DNA of 64,000 nt from NCBI GenBank assembly GCA_949316235.1, contig OX438758.1:434001-498000 (forward strand), in the 5' to 3' direction. The position numbers and the translations under genes are program-made. This document shows positions 41,097 through 50,239 of this stretch, piece after piece; within the stretch, counting starts at the first letter, position 1; each line of letters opens with the position of its first letter. This DNA is from Oegoconia quadripuncta (Eukaryota; Arthropoda; Insecta; Lepidoptera; Autostichidae). Under the pieces are notes generated by a model. The model was not told the origin of the DNA. It made no database searches and was given only the letters and a program-made list of their open reading frames with translations.

Positions 41097-41340
41097 ACGA
41101 CCGGTTCGTGTAGTGGATAGTGACCCTGTCAGCGAAACCAACGGTTGCGGGTTCGAATCCCGCGACGGGTAAATGTTTGTGTGATGAATACAAACATTTA
41201 TTCCCGAGTCATGGATGTTTATATAAATATTTATGTATGTTTATCCGTTATCTAGTATCCATAGTACAAGCTTTGCTTAGTTTGAGACTAGATGATTGGT
41301 GTAAGTGTCCGAAATATTTATTTATTTATTTAATGTAGAA
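41097..41340 (+). mobile_element. SINE-B, full length
   Basis: Head ACGACCGGTTCGTGTAGTGG with B-box GCGGGTTCGAATCCCGCGAC. Body GTTTGTGTGATGAATACAAA, CCCGAGTCATGGATGTTTAT, then ATCCGTTATCTAGTATCCAT and a (TTTA)n tail. It shares the GTTTGTGTGATGAATAC ... GAGT(T/C)ATGGATGTTT core with SINE-A but has a different head and end. Confidence 0.9.
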
Positions 41341-42004
41341 CTTGGCTAATTACCACCATCTTATTGTCTGCCAAATATATTACCGTATATTTATTATAGT
41401 TTTACCTTACAAGTATCCTATGACAAGAAATCAAAACGATTCGAACGACACCTGCACTTTCTGAATTGGTCAAGCTGTTTAGGCTATAGCTAACATAGAA
41501 ATACATTCGAAAAACATACGAAAACACTAATATCCATCATAACTGTATTCTGGCAAATAAATAATTTGAATTTGAATCTTTAATGAAATTGATATTTGCT
41601 GTGGTAACATTATGTCGTACCGCGGCCGCGTCCGTCCTGACAGTTCCAACCCGATTAGTACCAACAAAAGCGAAGTAATTCAGCATTACGAGGCATTACC
41701 TATTATTTACCTCCTACGGTCGCCCTTGTCAAGTAATGGTGGAATTTAATCCGAATGTAGGTCTCGAACAATTAAAATTCTCATGTTTATTCGAGTTTAA
41801 TTTTCGGATTGTGAAGCTGAAAGTACCTATTTAACACCAGACGAAAAACGACGGATGTTATGTGTTTGACTCTACTTCGACTCGACTCTACATGTCTATC
41901 TCTTTCACACATATATGTGTGTGCAAAAGTGACAAAGCTTTACGTCTATCGATAGTGACATGTCGAGTGTGCGAGAATCGGGGTCTTGGTTATGTAAAAG
42001 GTTG
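41341..42004. other. Unassigned; LINE tail near 41570
   Basis: 41545-41580 (CTGGCAAATAAATAATTTGA, ATTTGAATC) is a LINE tail like 31660. No gene seen. Confidence 0.35.
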
Positions 42005-42437
42005 ATTTTTTTTTTTTTGTTTTTTTATGCACGCCGGGTTCGTACTTGACCTCAATCACACCTGATGTTAAGTGAAGATGAGGTCGAAGGTGGAAGCGTA
42101 CTGACCCGGATGTATACGTATACGACCGTGATGTATACACTTTTATAATAAGGTTCCAGTGGACATTGAAAATTTTAATAAACTCAAAACCATCATAAAA
42201 CAGACATTATTTACCAAAGGTACTGGCTATTTTATCTCTGACAACCAGAACATAACAATGCTATTAACATTGCTGCTTGGCGGCAGATTTAGATAAGATG
42301 GTGGTAAGCCAGGTGGACATTTAAAATGCCCTACCACCAACCAAACCGAGTACTTAAACATGTACCTCGCTGGGGATCGAACCCGCGACCTCCGAGTCGT
42401 AAACCCAATGTTGTTTACATTGAGCCACGGAGGCGAT
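42005..42437 (-). mobile_element. SINE-C with an internal replacement
   Basis: Tail at 42005-42110 and middle plus head at 42222-42437 are normal SINE-C. About 20 bp of SINE-C (AACCCCAACACATTTGGGGG) is missing and is replaced by 42111-42220, which contains LINE-A coding sequence. No duplication flanks the replacement. Confidence 0.85.
42130..42220 (+). pseudogene. LINE-A internal coding fragment used as filler
   Basis: CTTTTATAATAAGGTTCCAG ... ATTTACCAAAGG encodes (F)YNKVPVDIENFNKLKTIIKQ and TLFTKG, the LINE-A C-terminal segment, but lacks the 3' UTR and tail that a retro-insertion would carry. Preceded by palindromic TGTATACGTATACGACCGTG, then ATGTATACAC. Confidence 0.65.
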
Positions 42438-42622
42438 TATCATCTAAACATTCTGATATTTTATAATATGCTTTCTCAATAAGTTTCCGTTTTATAGTAT
42501 CTTTGAATTTATTGAATGGAAGATTTTGTAAACCAACGGGAACCTTATTGAAAAAACGTATGCACAGCTCTCTGAATGAATTACTGATTTGAAGGAGTCG
42601 GCTTACATGAACATTCAACAAA
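42437..42622 (-). pseudogene. LINE-A ORF2 C-terminal fragment
   Basis: The minus-strand frame reads LLQISNSFRELCIRFFNKVP, VGLQNLPFNKFKDTIKRKL, IEKAYYKISECLDD. It abuts SINE-C at one end and SINE-A at the other; no 3' UTR is present. Confidence 0.75.
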
Positions 42623-42626
42623 TGAT

Positions 42627-42905
42627 ATGACGACCTGTTTGGTGTAGTGGTTAGCAACTCTGACCACTATACCAAAAGGTTGCGGGTTCGAATCCCGCTA
42701 GGGGCATATGTTTGTGTGATGAATACGGACATGTGTACCCGAGTTATGGATGTTTTCATTTATAATAAGTATTTATTTACAAAAAAAAATGTATTTATGT
42801 AGTATATCAACCATCTGGTATCCACAACACAAGCTTGTAGTTGCTTAATGTGGAACTAGATGGCGCTGTGTGTATGTCTAAGGATATTTATTTATTATAT
42901 TATTA
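42627..42905 (+). mobile_element. SINE-A, reference-quality copy
   Basis: Head ACGACCTGTTTGGTGTAGTG, TTAGCAACTCTGACCACTAT, B-box TGCGGGTTCGAATCCCGCTA. Body GGGGCATATGTTTGTGTGAT ... GAGTTATGGATGTTTTCATT, AGTATATCAACCATCTGGTA, TGGAACTAGATGGCGCTGTG, and a (TTTA)n end. Confidence 0.92.
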
Positions 42906-43249
42906 TTATATATCATTATCTTAGGTTGAAATAAATGCTTGAAGTTGTTAGAGCACCTGTGGTAAGATACGTACATAGCTAATTTCAAATTCATGCCAGT
43001 ATAATTATTACAGACTCCAATATAGAATAGCCAATGATTAATGATCATAACTCGCGACCGACATCGTCCGGGTTTTACCGAAGTTTTCCGGATCATCGGT
43101 ACGAGCCCGGCCGGCCCACTCCGGATTATCCGGACACTCAATTAATGTAGAAGTGTAGATACAGCTGGGTTTCATTCAATTAGTGTAACAGGTTGACGAG
43201 TCTGTCGCTGACAGAACTTAAGTGACGTTTTGTTATCCAATTGTGTTTT
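42906..43249. other. No gene seen
   Basis: Unassigned; a GC-rich patch (GAGCCCGGCCGGCCCACTCC) lies at 43102. Confidence 0.35.
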
Positions 43250-43605
43250 ACTCTTTTTTTTTATATGAGAGGGCGGCAAACGAGCATGCGGGTCACCTGA
43301 TGGAAATCAATCACCGCCGCCCATGGACACCCGCAACACCAAAAGGGTCACAGATGCGTTGCCGGCCTTTGAGGAAGGTGTAGGCTCGTTTCTTGAAGGT
43401 TCCAATGTCGTACTCGTTCGGGAATACCGCTGCCGGAAGTCCGTTCCACAGGGTTTTTGTACGTGGTAAGAAGTTTCTTGAGAAACGTACAGTGGTAGAC
43501 TTCCACTCATCCAGGTGATGTGGATGGAAATTTAATTTTCGACGAGAAGTTTTTGCACAATATTGCACAAAATACAATAATGTGATGATAACAATAGAGC
43601 ACAAT
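43250..43605 (-). pseudogene. LINE-C ORF2 C-terminus and 3' UTR
   Basis: The minus-strand frame 43311-43604 reads [60 protein letters not shown] and [20 protein letters not shown]. This is the C-terminal end of a Jockey-group LINE RT. The 3' UTR contains GGGCGGTGATTGATTTCCAT, CAGGTGACCCGCATGCTCGT and GCCGCCCTCTCATATAAAAA, ending in the T-run at 43253. 5'-truncated, frame intact. Confidence 0.85.
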
Positions 43606-43664
43606 TATGCGGCCTTATCACTAATCTAATCGAATGAGTGAATGGAGATTAACGAAAGCAATAT

Positions 43665-43765
43665 AGAACGAAAGCGTGAACGGAAGGGTCGGTAAAGGTC
43701 GACCAAGGAGGACGTACGTCAATCAAGTGACTGACGTACTCACAAAAGGCATTGTATGCATTTAG
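43665..43765 (+). pseudogene. RTE-like C-terminal fragment
   Basis: GTCGGTAAAGGTCGACCAAG, GAGGACGTACGTCAATCAAG, TGACTGACGTACTCACAAAA encodes GKGRPRRTYVNQVTDVLTKG, a relative of the RTE-3 [20 protein letters not shown]. About 30 codons only. Confidence 0.65.
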
Positions 43766-43867
43766 ATCCCCCCTGATATCCCCAGGCCCATTAACATGAA
43801 ATCCCTATTGTTATATACAAATTCCACATTTGTTAATATTTTATCTAAGTATATTTCCACATATAAT

Positions 43868-43955
43868 ATTTTTTTTTTTTTTTATTGAAGAGGTGGGCAA
43901 ACAAGCAAGAGGCGCACCTGATGGTAAGTGTCACCGCTGCCCATAACCATCTACG
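43868..43955 (-). mobile_element. LINE-C-like 3' tail
   Basis: A 15-base T-run, then TTGAAGAGGTGGGCAAACAA, GCAAGAGGCGCACCTGATGG, a diverged form of the LINE-C 3' UTR at 43253-43320. Confidence 0.65.
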
Positions 43956-44283
43956 GAAATTTTATTATACGAAAATATTAAACTAAAATTCCGTATTTGT
44001 GAAGTCCTTGTGTTGTTTTACTTTATGTATATTTGTGTTCGTCCTTTTTGTTTTAGGTGGCTCAAACAGGACACAGACCGATAGTTTGACTCAGATTTCT
44101 TACTGGTCAACCTCACCCAACGTTTTACTGGCAGTAATGTTGTTGATCGCATTAAAGACAACCGATTAATGCCATAAAATATAAAAATAATAATAATAAT
44201 GCATTTAGATATAGAAAATTTTTTCGTATGCATAATAATATTGTGTATGTTTATATGACAGTTTAGCGTATGTATATATTATA
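43956..44283. other. No gene seen
   Basis: Unassigned; includes a short (AAT)n run near 44190. Confidence 0.3.
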
Positions 44284-44692
44284 TTATTTATTATTATTAG
44301 GAGCCCATACTGTCCCACTGCTGGGCAAAGGCCTCCCTCCTCTCTCTCCACGGCTCTCTATCCCAGGCCGCCTCCGACCAGTTGGTTAGGAACTTATCCA
44401 ACTCATCCCTCCATCTCCTTTTCGGTCTGCCGCGACGCCTTCTTTCTAATGGTGGGCTCCAGGTGGTGGCGATTTTGGCCCACATATCGTCTGGCATGCG
44501 ACAAACATGGCCCGCCCAGTCCCACTTCTGCTTGGCGGCCATTGTGGCTATGTCAGCAACAAGGGTCTTAGAGCGAAGTGTAGTGTTTCGGACGCGATCG
44601 GTCAGTTTAACATTTAGTACACTGCGCTCCATGGCTCGTTGGCAAACCTTGAGGCTGGACCTTTGGGCTTCTGTCAAAGACCAAGTCAATTA
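44284..44692 (-). pseudogene. RTE-1 reverse transcriptase C-terminus
   Basis: The minus-strand frame (44297-44689, 130 codons) reads LTEAQRSSLKVCQRAMERSV, LTDRVRNTTLRSKTLVADIA, KQKWDWAGHVCRMPDDMWAK, RRRRGRPKRRWRDELDKF and ends AQQWDSMGS. The motifs W(D/A)GH(V/I)xRMxDxRW and GRPxxRWxDxL mark an RTE-like LINE. The 3' end is CCCAGCAGTGGGACAGTATG, GGCTCCTAATAATAAT. Open frame, 5'-truncated by an unknown amount. Confidence 0.88.
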
Positions 44693-44924
44693 TATGTAAG
44701 TATATATTTATTTGTTAAAAAGCTACAGGTATTCCTCATTTATTTCATAATTAAAACTTATGTACGTATTTTATTTAATATTAAATAGGTATTTATTCTA
44801 TTATATTTGAAGTATTGTTATTATAGTCTTTTGATTTTAAGTTGACTATATGAACACATTTTTCTCAGTGCACGTATGTATGTCTATCCTATCGAACCTG
44901 TTTTCCTTCACATTTGCAGGGTCT
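44693..44924. other. No gene seen
   Basis: AT-rich spacer. Confidence 0.3.
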
Positions 44925-45040
44925 TGCTGGAAGAAATCTCTTTTAAGAGATAAGCTAGTGGCTTTTGTACATCCTATATCTAGTATGTATTTCACTTTTA
45001 TGTGTACTCGTGTGCAATAAATTATATATAAAAAAAAAGA
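44925..45040 (+). mobile_element. LINE-B tail
   Basis: GGGTCTTGCTGGAAGAAATC, TTAAGAGATAAGCTAGTGGC, GTGCAATAAATTATATATAA, then A-run. Diverged LINE-B end directly followed by an RTE-3 end. Confidence 0.7.
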
Positions 45041-45041
45041 T

Positions 45042-45200
45042 CAGGTGCGGTCAACCACTAACCGACGAGCGTGTATGAAGCATTTGATGAGAGTGGAAGA
45101 AGCAAAAGTAGTATGTCAGGATCGTTGCAAGTGGAAATCTATAATCTCTGCCTACCGCAACGGGAGACAGGCGTGAGCATATGTATGTATGTATCACTAA
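45042..45200 (+). mobile_element. RTE-3 3' end
   Basis: AACCACTAACCGACGAGCGT, GAGAGTGGAAGAAGCAAAAG, TAGTATGTCAGGATCGTTGC and GGAGACAGGCGTGAGCATAT with an (ATGT)n tail. Matches 32690-32830. Confidence 0.75.
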
Positions 45201-45264
45201 TCTCTAGATAACCTACGGCTGTAGGAAATTTGTAAATCGTAAAACAGGTCGGGTGCACGATACA

Positions 45265-45300
45265 TACATACATACATAATGTCACGCCTGTTTCCCATTA
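45265..45300 (-). mobile_element. RTE-3 extreme tail
   Basis: ACATACATACATAATGTCAC, GCCTGTTTCCCATTA: the last ~30 bases of RTE-3 on the minus strand, as at 34052. Confidence 0.6.
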
Positions 45301-45419
45301 CTACTAATTAAAGAAATAATAGATAAGTAAGTATTATGTATAAAGTATAAATGTAACAATAATATATTTGACGAAACGTTCAGCCGTTTCTAACACTTTA
45401 TGTCTACCTTTTATATAAA

Positions 45420-45552
45420 ATTTCGCTCTCACGGGTTTGCTGGAAGAGATCTCTTATAGAGATAAGTTCGCCCTTTGTACATTTTTCTAAAATATTTGTT
45501 AATGACCATTTCTTTGTATGTGTGTACAATAAAGTGTTAAAATAAAAATAAA
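45420..45552 (+). mobile_element. LINE-B tail
   Basis: CGGGTTTGCTGGAAGAGATC, TATAGAGATAAGTTCGCCCT, TTGTACATTT and GTACAATAAAGTGTTAAAAT with an (AAAAT)n tail. Confidence 0.75.
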
Positions 45553-46089
45553 AATAATTACGAGATACAAGTAGCGAAAGTAGGTAAGTGAAATATATTA
45601 AAGTTAACTTCATGTACAACCGCCCCAACTTTACCAACAACTTTTATAGCACGATCAATAACATATCAAATAATAGAAACATTAAAAAAACAATCTTCGA
45701 AAATATATTTCAAAATCTACAAATAAAATCAAATAAATTGATTCTACCATCAATATTGCAAATGATTTAACTGGTAGTGAGACGCGATGCCATTCTGCAT
45801 TTGCCGTTCAGCTGGCTATGAGATCACTAAGGTAGAACAGAGCTATTGTTTCAACTTAAACACATGCAGGCAACCATAAGTTGTGACGGTCACATTAGTT
45901 GACTATCTATAAGTGTTTCTAGTGATTGTGTTTTATACTATATATTAAGTATTTATATTTATTTATTTATATATATATAAATAAATAAATAAATATAAAT
46001 ACTTAATATATAGTATATATATATATTTATATAATTAAGTCAATTAATATGATATTATTATTATAAAGGCCAATTAATCTAAATCTATA
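45553..46089. other. AT-rich, holds a large palindrome
   Basis: No gene seen. The palindrome at 45935-46016 is listed separately. Confidence 0.35.
45935..46016. repeat. Near-perfect 82-bp AT palindrome
   Basis: The left arm ATACTATATATTAAGTATTT and on through TATTTATTTATTTA is mirrored by TAAATAAATAAATAAATATA and on to AATACTTAATATATAGTAT, around a (TA)5 centre. Arms are about 35 bp with one 4-base length difference. It could extrude a cruciform. Confidence 0.85.
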
Positions 46090-46093
46090 AATA

Positions 46094-46641
46094 TCACTTT
46101 TACGACTAGAAGAAAAACATGCTCTCCTGTCAAATTAAACAATGCTGAAGTTCCGCAGGCGGACTCCGTCAGGTACCTAGGTTTACACCTGGATAGGAGA
46201 CTCACATGGCAGAAGCATATTATGACAAAAAGGAAACAACTTGGTATGCAAATTAGAAAAATGCACTGGATTATAAACCAGAGATCCAGACTCTCACTGG
46301 AAAACAAGATCCTACTTTACAAGGTCATCATTAAGCCAATTTGGACCTATGGCATTCAGCTATGGGGAACAACATCACATTCAAACATCGAAATCATCCA
46401 ACGGTTTCAAAATAAAGTCCTACGAATGATAACGAGTGCACCATGGTTCGTGCCTAATGAGCTACTACACAATGACTTAGCCATCGAAACGGTCAAGCAC
46501 GAAACAACCAAGCAAGTGAAGTCATACAGGGAAAGGATTATACACCACCCAAACCGGTTTGCAACAGACCTAATGAAGTATCCACCAACCAGTCGTCGTC
46601 TGAAGCGGAAGTATCCCCAGGACCTGCTAAACCAAGATTGA
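46094..46641 (+). pseudogene. Jockey-type reverse transcriptase C-terminus
   Basis: About 182 open codons: KLNNAEVPQADSVRYLGLHL, DRRLTWQKHI, RSRLSLENKILLYKVIIKPI, WTYGIQLWGTTSHSNIEIIQ, RFQNKVLRMITSAPWFVPNE. Typical Jockey phrases are YLGxxLDxxLTWxxHI, KPIWTYGIQLWG and RFQ(N/S)KxLR. The catalytic core is upstream and missing. Followed by a ~115-bp 3' UTR and an A-run at 46750. 5'-truncated but with intact frame, so relatively young. Confidence 0.9.
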
Positions 46642-46765
46642 TTGAATGATAGGATGTAGCATGGGCTGCATGCCTTCCATGCCACAAGCACCAGACACAC
46701 CCTTACCAAATGTCCCATCTGAAGGCGACAGGAAGTAGATGAGATGTCAAAAAAAAAAAAAAATA
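46642..46765 (+). other. Jockey 3' UTR and poly(A)
   Basis: Non-coding end of the preceding Jockey copy: ACCAAATGTCCCATCTGAAG, GAAGTAGATGAGATGTC, then about 14 A. Confidence 0.75.
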
Positions 46766-46789
46766 TATATTTATGCATGCAACCTTCCT

Positions 46790-46945
46790 GTTTTTCTACC
46801 TACAAATATCCCATAGCTGCGGGTTGTCTGGAAGAGATCGCTTTTAGTGATAAGACCGCCTAATTGTGTTCTATTGTTATCATCAAAAATTATTGTAAAT
46901 TATTTTGCGCAATAAAGAGTATTTGTATTGTATTGTTCCCTCTAG
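46790..46945 (+). mobile_element. LINE-B tail
   Basis: CTGCGGGTTGTCTGGAAGAG, ATCGCTTTTAGTGATAAGAC, CGCCTAATTGTGTTCTATTG and tail GCGCAATAAAGAGTATTTGT. Immediately downstream of the Jockey poly(A). Confidence 0.78.
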
Positions 46946-47213
46946 GTGTTACAGTCATGGAGGCAAAAGTCAGCCTCCCACGTTCAGGTGTGGCAGAATA
47001 CAGGCCACATCATCTCGGGTCACTGAGGATGCTTGTGTATGTGATAGTGTTCCACTATTAATTTCTGATCGCGTCTAGCCCTGGCTTTCTCCCGCCCACC
47101 TGTCGGTTGGACATATTACAATGACTCTTGGTAGCATGTGCTTGTAAAATTAAATAACTTAATTATAATAAACAATTTCAAAGTATATAACTTTATAATT
47201 CATCACAGTGTAA
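46946..47213. other. No gene seen
   Basis: Unassigned. Confidence 0.3.
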
Positions 47214-47510
47214 AACTTCTTCTTCAATTTAAGAGCTATGCTCTTGTCCGTGGAGTAACGACCATGTCTCTCTACTTTCCGCCCTCATTTTAACCTCTTG
47301 GTACGACACGACATTCACCTTTTCTTTCACTCGGTCAAAGTAATTACGCCTAAGTGTTCCCCTTCCTCTCTTTCCTTCAATCTTTCCCTCAATTATGTTC
47401 TTCAAAAAAATATCGTGTCGTATCACATGACCTATCATCTTTCCTCTTCGGTTCTCAACTGTGGCTAACCGGCATCTCTTCTCCTTTACCATCATTAACA
47501 CCTATTCACC
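47214..47510 (-). pseudogene. RTE-2 reverse transcriptase C-terminus (best copy)
   Basis: The minus-strand frame (47229-47501, 90 codons) reads MLMMVKEKRCRLATVENRRG, KMIGHVIRHDIFLKNIIEGK, IEGKRGRGTLRRNYFDRVKE, KVNVVSYQEVKMRAESRETW. The motif VENRRGKMIGHxIRHDxFLK is a hallmark of this RTE-like lineage in moths and butterflies. The usual GRGRPR has become GRGTLR. It ends HGQEHSS. Confidence 0.85.
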
Positions 47511-48171
47511 AGTGTAAAACTAGCCGGTGAAAAATATATGTATGTGGTTTAATGGAGCGCAGTCCTTTTTCTTACGTCCTGTATAACTTCCAGGAAAGTT
47601 AACTAACGCAGGGAAAATCGGGGCTAAACATTAAATTAAGCTGACGACATCCGAGACGGTTCCGTATCCTCAATCCTGAGAGTTAATTTAGCTTTAATTC
47701 AATGAAACGCCTTAATCTTCCCGTTTAAAGTGAATTATGCATTTCCCGGAATTTCGTCTAAAAATAGTGGATATTTTGTAACTTGATGACAATTTTGTCG
47801 AAGTATTGAAGTATTTGTGGCGCATTCGCATTGGTTTTCGATTTGTGTTTATTTATTTATCTAAAATGTTACAAGGATATACTTACAGGTGTCACAAAAA
47901 GCTATACAGGTTTATCTGAACACCATATCTATGTCATCATCGGACACTCATGCATGACATACTAACTTCTATTATAGCTTATAAATAGTCATCTATTCAT
48001 TTTATTCCCCTACATACAACTAGGTATATCACACAAGTCTAGACAAATACAAAAAAAAAAATAAAGAATCAGATAATAATATGGCGACATTTGTATGTGC
48101 AGTATTTCTGCACAGTATGAGATCCTACGCTTGTAACGAACACTTATTATTATAATAGTGTTGTGTAAGGA
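47511..48171. other. No gene seen
   Basis: Unassigned. Confidence 0.35.
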
Positions 48172-48248
48172 ATCACGATTAGCGAAGTTAAGCAATAATT
48201 GGCGCAGTCAAACCTTGGATTGGTGACCACTAGTGGCATTTTAATACG
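48172..48248 (+). mobile_element. 5S-derived SINE head fragment
   Basis: TCACGATTAGCGAAGTTAAG, CAATAATTGGCGCAGTCAAA, CCTTGGATTGGTGACCACTA matches 5S rRNA (CGATCACCGAAGTCAAGCAA...GGCGCGGTCAGTACTTGGATGGGTGACC) and the 37.6-kb copy. It ends in a LINE-A. Confidence 0.65.
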
Positions 48249-48700
48249 AGTCAAGTCAAAAGTCAAAAATGTTTTTTTTTGTAGGTACACAGGGTACTAA
48301 AATAGCAGATTTTACATTTCTTAAGCTACCTACTGCTTGTTCAAAAGGCAATATTCTCTGGAAAGGACAAAAAATCTCGACGGATTTGTCTTTTTTAATT
48401 ACAAAGAAGGCACGGTAATATTTCATTATCAATTGTGAAATAGCCTGGAATGCGAACGAGCTGTGTACGTCCATAGTTGATTATCATCCAAATAGTCTGA
48501 CATTTTAAATGCTTTCTCTGTTTCGTGGAATCTTTAAATTTACTGAAAGGAAGATTTTGTACATCAGAGGGAACCTTAATTGAAAAAACGTATGTATAGG
48601 CCTCTGAATGAATTACTGATTGTGCGGAGTCTGCTTAAATGAGCTGCTAGTTTATCTTTATTTCTTGTACTGACATCATGTTTATCACTATTTTTCCTAT
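48249..48700 (-). mobile_element. LINE-A 3' end, long copy
   Basis: Starts with GTCAAGTCAAAAGTCAAAAA (reverse of the TTTGACTTTGAC tail). It continues through GTAGGTACACAGGGTACTAA, the 3' UTR, and coding sequence to about 48700 (TTAAATTTACTGAAAGGAAG, GTACATCAGAGGGAACCTTA, TTTGTGCGGAGTCTGCTTAA-like end). Confidence 0.85.
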
Positions 48701-48705
48701 ATGAT

Positions 48706-48910
48706 GCTACTAGCTTTCCGCCTGAGACTTCATCCGCGTGGAAGATTTCATCAAAATCGGTTCAGCAAAAAAATATGCATATGTTAATCCAGGTTCTAAT
48801 CTGTCTACAAACCAAATTTCATCCAAATCGGTCCAGCCGTTTAGGCGTGAAGAGGTAACAAACATACACATTTACATACGACATACACAAACACACAAAT
48901 TAGTTGGGAT
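48706..48910 (-). mobile_element. Helitron-like element
   Basis: The 3' end on the minus strand reads GAAGTCTCAGGCGGAAAGCT then AG, with CTAG at the edge. The body has TTTCATCCAAATCGGTCCAG and CCGTTTAGGCGTGAAGAGGT, the reverse of the family core. It sits where the LINE-A ends. Confidence 0.65.
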
Positions 48911-48997
48911 ATTTTTTTTTGACAAAAATTTTATTTTCAAAAATGTCCTGTAACGAAAAGGTTAAAAGGTTATCTTTAAACATATCTCTAAGTGATA

Positions 48998-49150
48998 CTT
49001 CTTCTTCAATTTAAGAGCTATGCTCTTGTCGGTGGAGTAACGACCATGTCTCTCTACTTTCCGCCCTCGTTTTAACCTCTTGGTACGACACGACATTCAC
49101 CTTTCCTTTCACTTGGTCAAAGTAATTACGCCCAGGTCTTCCCCTTCCTC
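48998..49150 (-). mobile_element. RTE-2 3' end
   Basis: TTCTTCTTCAATTTAAGAGC, GGTGGAGTAACGACCATGTC, CTCTTGGTACGACACGACAT, CAAAGTAATTACGCCCAGGT: reversed RTE-2 end, nearly identical to 47217-47350. Confidence 0.8.
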
Positions 49151-49364
49151 CTAAGTGATACTATAGGTCTCAATTGATAAATTACAGTCAGTTTCTGTAG
49201 AACAACGATTTATTGTATATTTACGTGAGTCCATTACAGCGACAGGGCGGTCGCCAGCTATTGGGTCAATATAACTCCGCCATTACTTTGTGTGGAAAAA
49301 AGAACTCCGGCGTTGAAGTCAAAGCGTACCATGTAATCTTTTGACAGCAGGCAATGTTTTTATG
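49151..49364. other. No gene seen
   Basis: Unassigned. Confidence 0.3.
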
Positions 49365-49483
49365 GGGTTTAGGAACCGATTTCGAAATACATATAAGCGA
49401 AAGCCATATGAACGAAACGCCATTTAGCCGATGGGTCATTTAAATGGAAAGACAAATATGCGAAAGCCATAAGATCGAATGTA
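49365..49483 (+). repeat. Left arm of a 1-kb inverted repeat
   Basis: TTTAGGAACCGATTTCGAAA, ATAAGCGAAAGCCATATGAA, CGAAACGCCATTTAGCCGAT and GAAAGCCATAAGATCGAATG. It is the inverse of 50240-50395 apart from a ~31-base segment missing here. The arm itself is built from short recurring (G)CGAAAGCCAT words. Confidence 0.8.
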
Positions 49484-49544
49484 CAGTTCAATCAATCAAT
49501 CAATGAAACAGTCTTTACATGAAGAATATAGCGTACATCATTAA

Positions 49545-49612
49545 TCGTACAAAAAGGCGGCCTTATCGCTAACAGCGATCTCTTCCAGGCAAACCTTAGG
49601 GTAAAGATACAA
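49545..49612 (-). mobile_element. LINE-B fragment
   Basis: GTACAAAAAGGCGGCCTTAT, CGCTAACAGCGATCTCTTCC, AGGCAAACCTTAGGG is the reverse of LINE-B (GGTTTGCCTGGAAGAGATCGCTGTTAGCGATAAGGCCGCC). Confidence 0.75.
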
Positions 49613-49707
49613 GCTACCAGTAGGTGAGGTTTGCACTAATAGTAGCAGTTGTGCGATGAGTACGAAAACATTACTAATATGTCAACCTAACATGGAACCA
49701 ACGAAAA

Positions 49708-49975
49708 ACGACCTGTTTGGTGTAGTGGTTAGCAACTCTGACCACTATATACTATATAAGGTTGCGGGTTCGAATCCCGCTAGGGCCATAATATGTTTGT
49801 GTGATGAATACGGCGTGTACGTGTACCTGAGTTATGGATGTTTTCATTTATAATAAGTATTTACAAAAAAAAAAGTATTTATGTATTATATCAACCATCT
49901 GGCATCCACAACACAAGCATATAGTTGCTTACTGTGGAACTAGATGGCGCTGTGTGTATGTCTAAGGATATTTTT
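49708..49975 (+). mobile_element. SINE-A, full length
   Basis: Head ACGACCTGTTTGGTGTAGTG, a small (ATAT) expansion in the anticodon-arm region (ACTATATACTATATAAGG), B-box GCGGGTTCGAATCCCGCTAG, body and GATGGCGCTGTGTGTATGTC. It ends against the poly-T of a SINE-C. Confidence 0.9.
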
Positions 49976-50158
49976 TTTTTTTTTTTTTATGCATAACGGG
50001 TTGGTACTTGACCTCAATCACACCTGATGTTAAGTGAAGATGAGGTCGAAGATGGAAGCGTACTGACCCGGAAACCCCAACACATTTGGGGGACTGGCTA
50101 TCTTATCTCTGACAACCGGAACACAACAATGCTGTTAACTGCTGCTGCTGTTGCTGAT
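49972..50158 (-). mobile_element. SINE-C 3' half
   Basis: T-run, TGCATAACGGGTTGGTACTT, GATGTTAAGTGAAGATGAGG ... GGACTGGCTATCTTATCTCT, ending at AACACAACAATGCTGTTAAC. Confidence 0.85.
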
Positions 50159-50239
50159 ATTTATTATTTATTTATTTATTACCTAACCAACAGTGTCGGG
50201 GTGCCACGACCCATATTGCTCGCTCGCTACAGATAAGGG

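Noticed and set aside
42640..42705. tRNA-like segments in SINE heads (also at 13085, 37870, 41105, 49715, 57030, 59078, 60725 and others) as tRNA genes
   Set aside because: They keep A/B-box words but not a full cloverleaf with paired acceptor stem, and each is followed by the same SINE body. They are SINE heads.
44382..44699. 105-codon plus-strand ORF opposite RTE-1
   Set aside because: Antisense shadow of the RTE-1 C-terminus, which has the recognisable motifs.
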